Below, piece by piece: positions 1 through 5,523 of a stretch of DNA of 6,596 nt. Source of the DNA: Planctomycetota bacterium (GTDB lineage: Bacteria; Planctomycetota; MHYJ01; WSZJ01; JACPWG01); NCBI GenBank assembly GCA_016220045.1, contig JACRIP010000010.1, positions 1 to 6,596 on the forward strand, given 5' to 3'. The position numbers and the translations under genes were made by a program. How positions within the stretch are numbered: position 1 is the stretch's first letter; every line of letters starts with the position of its first letter. Below the pieces are notes generated by a model. That model saw nothing but the letters and a program-made list of their open reading frames with translations, did not search any database and was not told the origin of the DNA.

Positions 1-409
1 CCGGACCGCCGGCGCCCGGACCGCCGCCACGGCCGCCGCCGCCGCCGCCACCGGCACCGCCGCCGCCACCGCTGCCCTTCGAATCCAGGCACTGTACCCG
101 CTCACCGACGACGCGCAGCTTGCTGCGCTTCTGCCCATCCTGGCTCTGCCACTGCTCGAACTGCAGTCGCCCCTCGATGAACGTCGAGCGCCCCTTCTTG
201 AGGTATTCCGCGCACATCTCGCCCTGCTTCGCCCACACCACGATGTCGATGAAGGCGACATCCTCCTTCTTCTCGCCGCTCTTCTGATCGAACCAGGTGC
301 GATTGACCGCCAGGCCGAATTCGCACACCGCGCTGCCGCTCGGCAAGTAGCGCAACTCCGGGTCGCGCGTCAGGTTGCCGATCAGGAATACCCGGTTCAG
401 GCTCGCCAT
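1..409 (-). CDS. ssb: Single-stranded DNA-binding protein (SSB), partial at left edge
   Basis: Binds and protects single-stranded DNA in replication, recombination and repair. The N-terminus MASLNRVFLIGNLTRDPELR and the following FGLAVNR, FIDIVVWAKQGEMCAEYLKKG and FIEGRLQFEQW blocks are the classic bacterial SSB OB-fold (residues 1 to about 108). From residue 112 the chain becomes a glycine-rich linker (runs of 5 and 7 Gly broken by Ala, Arg and Pro). The acidic C-terminal tip expected in SSBs lies beyond the window, so only 136 codons are visible. The ATG at 409 is preceded by AGGAG about 6 nt upstream, which supports the start. It lies 43 nt downstream of the STAS-like gene on the same strand and has no clear promoter of its own, so it is probably co-transcribed. 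The family is certain from the sequence; the operon is inferred. Confidence 0.96.
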   Translation of the reverse strand, partial: MASLNRVFLIGNLTRDPELRYLPSGSAVCEFGLAVNRTWFDQKSGEKKEDVAFIDIVVWAKQGEMCAEYLKKGRSTFIEGRLQFEQWQSQDGQKRSKLRVVGERVQCLDSKGSGGGGGAGGGGGGGRGGGPGAGGP

Positions 410-452
410 GGTCCTCTCCTCTTCAGGTAGTTTCCGCCAGGTCTGGGAGCCC

Positions 453-1112
453 CTACACGCCTTCCTTCCCTTCCCCTTCAATCATGCGTTCGATCGATTC
501 GTAGACGAACTGCCGCCCCCCGTCCTTCAGCACCTCGTCGCCGCGCATCACCACCCGGCACTTGTGCAGGTTGATCAATCGGGTGCTCGCCGTATTCAGC
601 TCCAGCTTCAGGGTTTCGGCGAGCTCCTTCGCGGTCACCCGCCCGCGGTCCAGGATCACCGTCAGGGTTTCCGCCAGGTAGGGATGCAGCATGCCCAGGA
701 TTTCCCACTTGCCGCGCACCAGCTTGCCGCGCCGCATCGTCGAGCTCAGGGCGGCCGGCAGCTTCTCGGGCAGCGACGCCCCCCAGACGCACAGCTTGCG
801 CTGCTCCAGCGCGACGTGAATGTTCTCCTTCTGCGCCGCCGACAGCGCGGTCAGCAGGAAATACTTGTCCCCGTACTCGCCCCCCGCCAGGCGCGACAGC
901 ATCCGCACCACCACTTCGTCCGCGCACCCGAAATCCACCACCCCGACCCCGAGGAAGTCCAGGTTGACGACGCACGGGTCCGCGCGCGCCGCGATCACCT
1001 CCTCCAGCTTCGTCCGCAACTGCGCCCCCACCTGCCGCGACACCAGATCTCCCGTGGTCCCCTTCACCTCCGACCGCAATACGCTGCGCAGGTGAATCGT
1101 GTGTGTGTCCAT
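453..1112 (-). CDS. STAS-like (DUF4325-type) domain protein with C-terminal winged helix
   Basis: A 219-residue soluble protein with no signal peptide or membrane segment. Residues about 20-110 resemble a STAS-like/DUF4325 domain: a helix (SRQVGAQLRTKLEEVI), then the beta-strand and loop NLDFLGVGVVDFGCADEVVV (residues 50-69), a pattern typical of anti-sigma-antagonist-like folds. Residues about 135-208 look like a winged helix: RVTAKELAETLKLELNTAST (158-177) fits helix-turn-helix and recognition helices, followed by a short wing (VVMRGDEVLKDGGRQFVYES). A role in regulation or signalling is inferred; the target is unknown. The ATG at 1112 has GGAGGAG about 8 nt upstream. A consensus promoter lies about 60 nt upstream, and palindromes in that promoter could be its own operator. 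ssb follows 43 nt downstream. Four cysteines (37, 63, 108, 185) are scattered with no metal-site spacing. Function beyond the fold is uncertain. Confidence 0.8.
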   Translation of the reverse strand: MDTHTIHLRSVLRSEVKGTTGDLVSRQVGAQLRTKLEEVIAARADPCVVNLDFLGVGVVDFGCADEVVVRMLSRLAGGEYGDKYFLLTALSAAQKENIHVALEQRKLCVWGASLPEKLPAALSSTMRRGKLVRGKWEILGMLHPYLAETLTVILDRGRVTAKELAETLKLELNTASTRLINLHKCRVVMRGDEVLKDGGRQFVYESIERMIEGEGKEGV

Positions 1113-1170
1113 TCCCCGATCTCCTCCTTCCCCGGGCTCAGAACCGGTTCAACTGAATCAACTAACCTAT

Positions 1171-1198
1171 ATTATACACGTGCAAGCGAGCTTGTCAA
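1171..1198 (-). promoter_or_regulatory. Consensus sigma70 promoter for STAS-like gene and ssb
   Basis: Reading the minus strand, a perfect TTGACA (1198 to 1193) is followed after 16 nt by a perfect TATAAT (1176 to 1171). Transcription would start near 1163-1166, giving a leader of about 50 nt to the ATG at 1112. The spacer holds two palindromes, CACGTG (1177-1182) and CAAGC-GA-GCTTG (1183-1194). Direct repeats TCAACT (1149-1154 and 1158-1163) and the 10-bp palindrome GAACCGGTTC (1141-1150) lie at and just after the expected start. Such strong boxes are usually under control, so an operator here is plausible but unproven. Confidence 0.8.
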
Positions 1199-1209
1199 GG
1201 GGGACCCGA

Positions 1210-1215
1210 TAAAAT
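1210..1215 (+). promoter_or_regulatory. Weak candidate -10 box for the membrane-protein gene at 1254
   Basis: TAAAAT at 1210-1215 matches the -10 consensus at 5 of 6 positions and would start transcription about 30 nt before the ATG at 1254. No good -35 exists at 16-18 nt upstream (TTGTCA at 1192-1197 is only 12 nt away), so the box may need an activator or be chance. TATATT at 1168-1173 is an alternative. Confidence 0.3.
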
Positions 1216-1253
1216 ACGATGAATACCATGAAGAAGCTGAAGGAGGCTGGACT

Positions 1254-1937
1254 ATGGAACCCCCAACCGGCGCGGCGGCGGCGCGCGACCCGTTCGACCT
1301 GGCGGCGGTCTTCGGGAAGGCGCTGCCGGCCCAGGCGGTACTGGCGGACGCGGCGCGCGGCACCCTGGAGCTCCTGCCCGCGCCGCCGGTGGGGAGAAAC
1401 TCCTGGGGCGCCGCGGCCCTGACGGGGTTGGTGCTGATCGGCGTGGTGCTGGCCGCCGCCGGACGCGTCGTGCCCGCCGGCGCCGCACTCCTGGCTGCCG
1501 CGGTCGGCGTGGCCCTGCGCGGCGCCGCGCGCCGCCGTCCCTCCGCCCGCCTGATCTTCGGCAATTCCGGACTGATCGTGCGCCGTCCGCGGGCGCGCTA
1601 CTTCGTGCCGTGGAGCATTATCGAAGGGGTCGAACCCGGCGGCGCACCTCTGGAACTGCGGCTGCGCGTGACCTCGCCCCCCTTCGGGCCGTTCCCCGTG
1701 GCGGAGCACTTTGCGCCGCCGCTGCTGCGTTTTCTGACACGCGGGCAGTATCGTCTCCGCCACGAAATTGCCGACCGGCGCCTCACGCTGGCGCTGGGTC
1801 CGGGGCATGATCTCGAAGCCGTGCATGCCGCGGTACGCTGGTTCGTCGGCCGCCGCGGCGCGGCCTCCGCCGTGGCGGCGGGGCCCGGCGCCGACCCCGG
1901 CGCGCCTCAGCACGCCCGGCCGTCCGCCGCTCCCTGA
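1254..1937 (+). CDS. Two-TM membrane protein, possible bacterial PH-like domain, unknown function
   Basis: A 227-residue protein not recognised with certainty. After a polar N-terminus (residues 1-50) come two adjacent hydrophobic segments, about 53-69 and 72-89, followed by the basic stretch ARRRP that would stay in the cytoplasm. Residues about 98-200 alternate short strands (RLIFGNSGLIVRRP, YFVPWSIIEGVE, LELRLRVT) and end in a helix (DLEAVHAAVRWFVG). The pattern of membrane anchor, strands around a Trp, then C-terminal helix recalls bacterial PH-like domain proteins; this is a fold-level guess. The tail (205-227) is low-complexity Ala/Gly/Pro. The start at 1254 is chosen because AGGAGG (1241-1246) lies 7 nt upstream; the longer upstream reading frame is noncoding promoter DNA. 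It is divergent from the STAS-like gene and its last 31 nt overlap the end of the ABC ATPase gene on the other strand. Confidence 0.75.
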   Translation: MEPPTGAAAARDPFDLAAVFGKALPAQAVLADAARGTLELLPAPPVGRNSWGAAALTGLVLIGVVLAAAGRVVPAGAALLAAAVGVALRGAARRRPSARLIFGNSGLIVRRPRARYFVPWSIIEGVEPGGAPLELRLRVTSPPFGPFPVAEHFAPPLLRFLTRGQYRLRHEIADRRLTLALGPGHDLEAVHAAVRWFVGRRGAASAVAAGPGADPGAPQHARPSAAP

Positions 1938-2779
1938 CCGGGCTCCGCGCCGTGGCGGTGCGGGTGCGCGTGCCAGCGCTCCGCGTGCTGGTGGGCATGG
2001 CGGTGGAGCAGGTTGTGCGTCGCGAGCAGGGATTCGTCCGCCAGGAGCCGCTCCGCCGGCCCGTCGGCCGCGACGCGCCCGTCCTCGCTCAGGAGCACCA
2101 CGCGGCGGGCGAGGGCCGCGGCCATGTGCAGATCGTGGGTGGCGAAGACCAGGGTCCGGCGCGCCGCCGCCGGGGTCGCATCCGTGGCGCCGAGGGCGGT
2201 GAGGGTCTCCTCGATCGACCGTGGGTCCAGCCCGCCCGAAGGTTCGTCGAGCAGGAGCACGCGCGGCTCGGCGATCAGGACGGAGGCGAGCGCGACGCGG
2301 CGCTTTTCGCCGCCGGACAGGCGGAAGGGCGGTCGCTGCCGCAACCGCTCCAGCCGAAAGTCCGCGAGGGCCGTCGCCACCGCCGCGCGCACGCGCGTCT
2401 CGGCCCAGCCGAGCTGAAGCGGCCCGAAGGCCAGCTCCTCCTCGACCGTGGAATTGAAGAGCTGGTGGTCCGCGTTCTGGAAGACCAGCCCGCATTCCGC
2501 GCGGAAGCGCAGGCGGAAGTCGTCCTCCTCCTGGAGTCGCGCCTCGGTGAGGGGCTCGCCTCGGGTGAAGACCTTGCCCGCCGCCGGGAAGATCAGGCCG
2601 TCGAGGAGCAGGAGGAGGGTGGACTTGCCGGAGCCGGTCGCGCCGAGGAGCGCGACGCGGTCGCCCTCCTCGATGGCCAAGGAGAGACCTGACAGGGCGT
2701 TCACCTCGCCGGGGTAGGTATAGGCGACCTCCTCCAGGCGGAAGACCGGCGGCGTCGCCGCGGCGGCGGGGGCGGTCAT
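1907..2779 (-). CDS. cbiO: Nickel/cobalt ECF transporter ATPase (CbiO/NikO) with His-rich tail
   Basis: ATP-binding subunit that powers metal uptake from the cytoplasmic side of the membrane, pairing with CbiQ. The 290-residue protein has the full ABC set: Walker A GATGSGKST (46-54), Q-loop FQNADHQLF with Gln101, signature LSGGEKRR (154-161), Walker B VLLLDEPSGGLD (174-185) and switch His215 (FATHDLHMA). The HQLF run after the Q-loop is typical of ECF/CbiO ATPases. After the ATPase core, residues 255-276 carry nine histidines in HxH spacing, a likely nickel or cobalt binding tail. The start at 2779 overlaps the CbiQ stop by 4 nt (ATGA), with GGAGG 9 nt upstream, so translational coupling is likely. 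It is the last gene of the operon. The metal (Ni or Co) cannot be decided from this subunit. Confidence 0.94.
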   Translation of the reverse strand: MTAPAAAATPPVFRLEEVAYTYPGEVNALSGLSLAIEEGDRVALLGATGSGKSTLLLLLDGLIFPAAGKVFTRGEPLTEARLQEEDDFRLRFRAECGLVFQNADHQLFNSTVEEELAFGPLQLGWAETRVRAAVATALADFRLERLRQRPPFRLSGGEKRRVALASVLIAEPRVLLLDEPSGGLDPRSIEETLTALGATDATPAAARRTLVFATHDLHMAAALARRVVLLSEDGRVAADGPAERLLADESLLATHNLLHRHAHQHAERWHAHPHRHGAEPGQGAADGRAC

Positions 2780-3702
2780 GGCCGGAGTCCTCCGCAGGCG
2801 GCGACGGCGACGGCGGCGGCCACGCCGGCGCAGGCGAGGGCGGCATCGCGCGCGCGCCAGGGGGGCGGGGCGGGCGTGCGGACGTCCATCCCCGCGCCGC
2901 GCGCGGTCATGGCGTGGTGGACGGCCTCGCCGGCGGCGTTGGCGCGCAGGAGGAGGGCGCCCGCGCGGCCGGCCAGCCAGCCGCGGTCGTCGGCGTCGCG
3001 GCGCCGGACGGTGCGGCTGGTCCGCGCCAGGTGTTCCGCCCGAGCGAGGTCGCAGAGCAGGACCAGGTAGCGGTAGGCGAGCAGGCCGACGAGGCGGAAG
3101 GCGGCCGGCACGCCGAGCGCCCGCAGCGCGTCGAGCGCGCGGTCGCGCCGCGTCGTCAGGGCGAGCGCGCTCGTCCACGAGGCGATCGCGCACACGCGCA
3201 ACGCCAGGCCGAGCGCGGCGAGCACTCCCGGGCGGGTCAGGGAAATGCCCGATCCATCCGCGCAACTCCACAGGCGCACGAGTTCCGGGCCGGGACGGAA
3301 GACGTTGAAGGCGGCCGGGAGGGCCATGACGGCGGTGAAGCCGAGCGTGACCGGCCAGAGTCGGGCCCAGAAGAGCCCCAGCGGCAGCGCGCTCGCGGCG
3401 GCGACCGGGAGGGCGGCGAGGAGGGCGGCGGCAGGGACGGCCGGGTGGGTGGCCAGGGCGAGCGCGGTGGCCAGGCCGAGGCCGAAGACCAGTTTGGCGC
3501 GGGCGTCGAAGCCCTGCAACAGGCCGGGATGCGCGGCGATCCCCTCGGCGAAGACCGCCTGCTCCAGGAAGTCCCGGATCTCCTCCAGCGTGCGTCCGAG
3601 GAAATCGCGGGCGGGCCGGCGCCGCGGCGGGGAGTCCGGCGCGCTCGGCGGACTCGTCGAGGTGGCCGGCGGGGAGGCGGCGGCCGGCGGCTCACCTGGC
3701 AT
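2776..3702 (-). CDS. cbiQ: Nickel/cobalt ECF transporter transmembrane subunit (CbiQ/NikQ)
   Basis: T-component that links the substrate-binding CbiM/NikM to the ATPase. In this 308-residue protein the first about 35 residues are a Pro/Ser/Ala-rich extension unusual for the family. An amphipathic region follows (LEQAVFAEGIAAHPGLLQGFDARAK splits at 46-70), then hydrophobic segments at about 71-85, 88-105, 115-130, 158-176 and 200-218. The coupling helices that contact the ATPase are visible around RAEHLARTSR (221-230) and at the Ala-Arg-Gly motif MTARGAGMD (265-273), a family hallmark. A last hydrophobic segment covers 286-303. The ATG at 3702 overlaps the end of the NikN-like gene by 11 nt and the 3' end overlaps cbiO by 4 nt. 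The start is weakly supported by a G-rich leader only; a later start that trims the Pro-rich extension is possible but no better site is visible. Confidence 0.92.
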   Translation of the reverse strand: MPGEPPAAASPPATSTSPPSAPDSPPRRRPARDFLGRTLEEIRDFLEQAVFAEGIAAHPGLLQGFDARAKLVFGLGLATALALATHPAVPAAALLAALPVAAASALPLGLFWARLWPVTLGFTAVMALPAAFNVFRPGPELVRLWSCADGSGISLTRPGVLAALGLALRVCAIASWTSALALTTRRDRALDALRALGVPAAFRLVGLLAYRYLVLLCDLARAEHLARTSRTVRRRDADDRGWLAGRAGALLLRANAAGEAVHHAMTARGAGMDVRTPAPPPWRARDAALACAGVAAAVAVAACGGLRP

Positions 3703-4072
3703 CGGTCGGGCCCCGGGCGGGCGCCGCCAGCCAGCGGCGGCCCAGCAGGTAGATCGCGGCGGCGGCGGCGGCGATGCCGGCGAGCGCGCTCAGAATGTAG
3801 CCGGCGCTGCGGCGGAAGGCGCCGGGTTCCGCGTCCGGGCCGCCGGGGAGTCCGTAGCCGGGGAGCGGCCCGGACCAGGTGCCCTCGGTGCGGCGCATGC
3901 CCTCAGGTGCGCTCGGCAGCGCGTGGTCGCCGGCGACGTTGGGGTCGGTGATCCGGCGGGAGTCCCATTCGCCGAAGGGAGCGGCGGCGCCGGCCCAGTC
4001 GGGCGCGAAGAGGCCGATGGGGGTGGCGAGGGCGAGGGCCGCCAGGGCGAGCCAGGGGGCGGCCGGGCGCAC
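3692..4072 (-). CDS. NikN-like (PDGLE-type) subunit of nickel/cobalt transporter
   Basis: A 126-residue protein with two membrane segments (about 6-24 and 89-110) flanking an exported-side loop. The sequence ATPIGLFAP, then FGEW (33-36), APEGM (55-59), WSGPLPGYGLPG (66-77) and the C-terminal helix GYILSALAGIAA matches the C-terminal N domain of NikMN-type proteins, the accessory part that supports metal loading of the M subunit. It starts at GTG 4072 with no recognisable ribosome-binding site. Strikingly it is in the same frame as the M gene upstream, with only the TAG at 4111-4109 and 12 sense codons between, so it looks like the second half of an interrupted NikMN fusion. It is either made by re-initiation or coupling, or as an amber read-through product. 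Family assignment is good; the mode of expression is open. Confidence 0.82.
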   Translation of the reverse strand: MRPAAPWLALAALALATPIGLFAPDWAGAAAPFGEWDSRRITDPNVAGDHALPSAPEGMRRTEGTWSGPLPGYGLPGGPDAEPGAFRRSAGYILSALAGIAAAAAAIYLLGRRWLAAPARGPTDAR

Positions 4073-4108
4073 GAGGAGCCCGGCGCCGCCCGCGGGGGTC
4101 GCGAGGGC

Positions 4109-4762
4109 CTAGGGCGCATGGCGGCCGAGCCAGGCCACGACCAGCCCGGTGAGCCCGGCCTCCGCGACGCCGAAGTACAGGTGACCGGCCAGCATGGCCG
4201 ACACCGTGACCTGGAGCGGGTAGGGGCAATACCGGGGGGCGCCGTCGGCGGCGTGGGCGACGGCGGGCTGGACGCCGAGCAGGACGGCGGCGGCGAGGGC
4301 GGAGAGATTGAGGCCGACGTACCCCGCGGCGGCGGCGGCGGCGGCGCGGCGCGGGGCGGCGGCCGGAGCGGCGCCCGCCAGCAGGCGGTAGACGAGCCAG
4401 CCGGTGAAGGGGGCCACCGCGGCCATGGTGAAGCAGTTGGCGGGGAGGGCGAGCACGCCGCCGTCGCCGGCGAGCAGCGCCTGCAGCACCACGGCGACCG
4501 TCAGGGCGAGGCAGGCGGCCCACGGCCCCACGACGAGCGCGGCCAGAACGGCCCCCGTGACGTGGCCGGAGGTGCCGCCGGGAATCGGGAAGTTGAACAT
4601 CATGATGACGAAGCAGCAGGCGGCGGCGAGGGCGATGTAGGGCGTTTGCCGGGCATGGAGGCGGCGCCGGACCGCGGCGCTCGCCCCGGCCCAGACCGGG
4701 AGCATGACGCCGCCCATCGCGGCGCACGTTCCCGGCCCGAGCCAGCCATCGGGGATATGCAC
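4109..4762 (-). CDS. cbiM: Nickel/cobalt ECF transporter substrate-binding subunit (CbiM/NikM)
   Basis: S-component that binds the divalent ion in the membrane. The N-terminus MHIPDGWLGP is the diagnostic CbiM/NikM start, where the extreme N-terminal amino group and His2 take part in metal coordination. The second signature NFPIPGGTSGHVTG (57-70) includes the conserved His67. The 217 residues are mostly hydrophobic, with six to seven predicted membrane segments, matching the family core length. The start is GTG at 4762, chosen because it yields this exact N-terminus; that GTG overlaps the TAG of the selenoprotein gene by 1 nt (TAGTG), so translation is probably coupled. It ends at a TAG (4111-4109) beyond which the same frame continues into the NikN-like part. 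No cobalamin-synthesis gene and no cobalamin riboswitch is visible. The N partner is NikN-like, which mildly favours nickel. Confidence 0.94.
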   Translation of the reverse strand: MHIPDGWLGPGTCAAMGGVMLPVWAGASAAVRRRLHARQTPYIALAAACCFVIMMFNFPIPGGTSGHVTGAVLAALVVGPWAACLALTVAVVLQALLAGDGGVLALPANCFTMAAVAPFTGWLVYRLLAGAAPAAAPRRAAAAAAAGYVGLNLSALAAAVLLGVQPAVAHAADGAPRYCPYPLQVTVSAMLAGHLYFGVAEAGLTGLVVAWLGRHAP

Positions 4763-4998
4763 TAGCGCATGACCTTGTCAATCGCCTTCACGACCTCGTC
4801 GTCGGTGGGAAACCGGCCCTCGGCGAGCTTCGAGAAGGCCGGCTTGCCGTTGACGGTGACTTCGAACTTGCCGCCGTCGGACGGGACGAGGACCATTTTC
4901 TTCACGCTGCGTCCGTAGTGGGTCAAGAGCGCGCGGGTCAGGCTCACGGCCTGAGGTTCGTAGTGTCACACCGCGCAGTAGACGAGTTGTACGTCCAT
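4762..4998 (-). CDS. SelW/Rdx-family selenoprotein, UGA (Sec) at codon 11
   Basis: A 78-residue thioredoxin-like-fold redox protein. Read from ATG 4998, the N-terminus is MDVQLVYCAV-U-HYEPQAV, where U is the in-frame TGA at 4968-4966. Cys8 and Sec11 form the CxxU redox motif at the exact place of CxxU/CxxC in SelW/SelT/SelH (Rdx) proteins, after the first beta strand and before an aromatic-rich turn and helix (SLTRALLTHYG). The rest (VLVPSDGGKFEVTVNGK, FPTDDEVVKAI) is the usual Rdx core with its C-terminal helix. The start has AAGGAGG 4 nt upstream, 18 nt after the VOC stop, and the 3' end overlaps cbiM by 1 nt. A SECIS-like hairpin lies 11 nt after the UGA. Codons after the UGA keep perfect family sequence, arguing against a nonsense mutation. 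Without Sec decoding, only a 61-codon fragment from GTG 4947 would be called, lacking the active site. The substrate is unknown. Confidence 0.88.
4938..4954 (-). promoter_or_regulatory. Bacterial SECIS-like stem-loop for Sec insertion
   Basis: On the minus strand, 11 nt after the UGA (4968-4966), TCAGGC (4954-4949) pairs perfectly with GCCTGA (4943-4938) around the 5-nt loop CGTGA. A 17-nt upper stem-loop placed 11 nt from the UGA with GU in the apical loop is the known minimal layout of the E. coli fdhF SECIS, recognised by SelB. The geometry is seen directly; SelB binding is inferred. A bulged U in the upper stem, as in fdhF, is absent, though this is not universal. Confidence 0.78.
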
Positions 4999-5002
4999 GC
5001 GG

Positions 5003-5009
5003 CCTCCTT
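5003..5009 (-). promoter_or_regulatory. Shine-Dalgarno site that fixes the selenoprotein start
   Basis: AAGGAGG on the minus strand, 4 nt before ATG 4998. It sits in the 18-nt gap after the VOC stop and would have no purpose if translation began only at GTG 4947, downstream of the UGA. It is therefore key evidence that ribosomes start upstream of the UGA. Confidence 0.85.
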
Positions 5010-5016
5010 GAAAGTG

Positions 5017-5445
5017 CTAGGCGTAAACGTAGCTGTGCGCGTACCCGACGACTTCGATCTCGTGGCCGTCCGGGTCTTCCAGGTAGATGGCGTTGCCTTC
5101 GGCGCGGTGCGCCTCCTCGGCGGGCGCGATCCCCTCGCGCGCCAGGCGCGCGCGGAAGGCTTCCAGGTCGGGGGTGGTGAACCCGAAGTGGAAGACCGCG
5201 GCGTGGTCGCCGCGCCGGGCGGGGGCGATCCCGGGCTGCTCCGTCAGGGCGACGTAGAAGCGGTCGGTGCCGACGTGGGCGAAGCGCCCGTGCGCGCCGC
5301 CGCCGGCGTGCCGCACCTCGAAGCCGAGGGCGCGGCGATAGAAGTCCACGCTCCGGTCCACGTCGGCGACGCCGAGATTGACGTGTTCCAGGCGTTCGGT
5401 CACGGCCCGGCTCGCGGGCCCGAGGTTCCCGTTCGTGCTTTGCAT
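5017..5445 (-). CDS. VOC (glyoxalase/bleomycin-resistance fold) protein
   Basis: A 142-residue cytoplasmic protein of the vicinal-oxygen-chelate superfamily. Two beta-alpha-beta-beta-beta modules are visible: residues 18-70 (LEHVNLGVADVDRSVDFYRR then LGFEV) and 80-137 (VFHFGFTTPDLEAFRARL then the closing IYLEDPDGHEIEVV). Likely metal ligands are His21, His86 and Glu131, with Glu69 near the fourth position, so it is probably a metalloenzyme such as a glyoxalase- or lyase-like enzyme; the substrate is not identifiable. The ATG at 5445 has GGAGA 6 nt upstream; an alternative GTG at 5403 gives a start closer to the domain but has no ribosome-binding site. It is the first gene of the operon that continues with the selenoprotein and metal transporter, suggesting a metal- or thiol-related role, though this is inference. 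Confidence 0.87.
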   Translation of the reverse strand: MQSTNGNLGPASRAVTERLEHVNLGVADVDRSVDFYRRALGFEVRHAGGGAHGRFAHVGTDRFYVALTEQPGIAPARRGDHAAVFHFGFTTPDLEAFRARLAREGIAPAEEAHRAEGNAIYLEDPDGHEIEVVGYAHSYVYA

Positions 5446-5492
5446 TCTACTCTCCGATGCGAAAAAGCGGTTGCTTAATCCTCGGTTCTATA

Positions 5493-5523
5493 AGTATAGT
5501 ATCACCTATCTTTAATATGTCAA
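5493..5523 (-). promoter_or_regulatory. Promoter of the VOC-selenoprotein-nickel transporter operon
   Basis: On the minus strand a perfect TTGACA (5523 to 5518) is followed by two candidate -10 boxes: TATACT (5498 to 5493, 19-nt spacer, 5 of 6 matches) or TACTAT (5501 to 5496, 16-nt spacer, 4 of 6). The leader to the ATG at 5445 would be about 40 nt. The -10 region is inside the palindrome CTATA-AG-TATAG (5488-5499), a possible second operator. No cobalamin or other riboswitch fits in so short a leader. Confidence 0.65.

Noticed and set aside
375..1253. Plus-strand extension of the 1254 gene back to 375
   Set aside because: It is antisense to the STAS-like gene and crosses the promoter island; the AGGAGG before 1254 marks the real start.
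1113..1253. Small gene starting at ATG 1219 or 1228
   Set aside because: The frame runs out of phase into the 1254 gene as an Arg/Pro-rich shadow, and no ribosome-binding site precedes 1219.
3245..4765. Long plus-strand frame opposite the transporter genes
   Set aside because: Gly/Ala/Arg-rich low-complexity translation, a shadow of GC-rich minus-strand coding.
4762..4947. Stand-alone 61-codon gene starting at GTG 4947
   Set aside because: It begins after the UGA, lacks the CxxC/U active site and has no ribosome-binding site, while the upstream ATG has a strong one and restores the full Rdx N-terminus.
5446..5517. Cobalamin or NiCo riboswitch upstream of the operon
   Set aside because: The leader is only about 40 nt from the predicted start and shows no B12-box or NiCo-type four-way-junction pattern.
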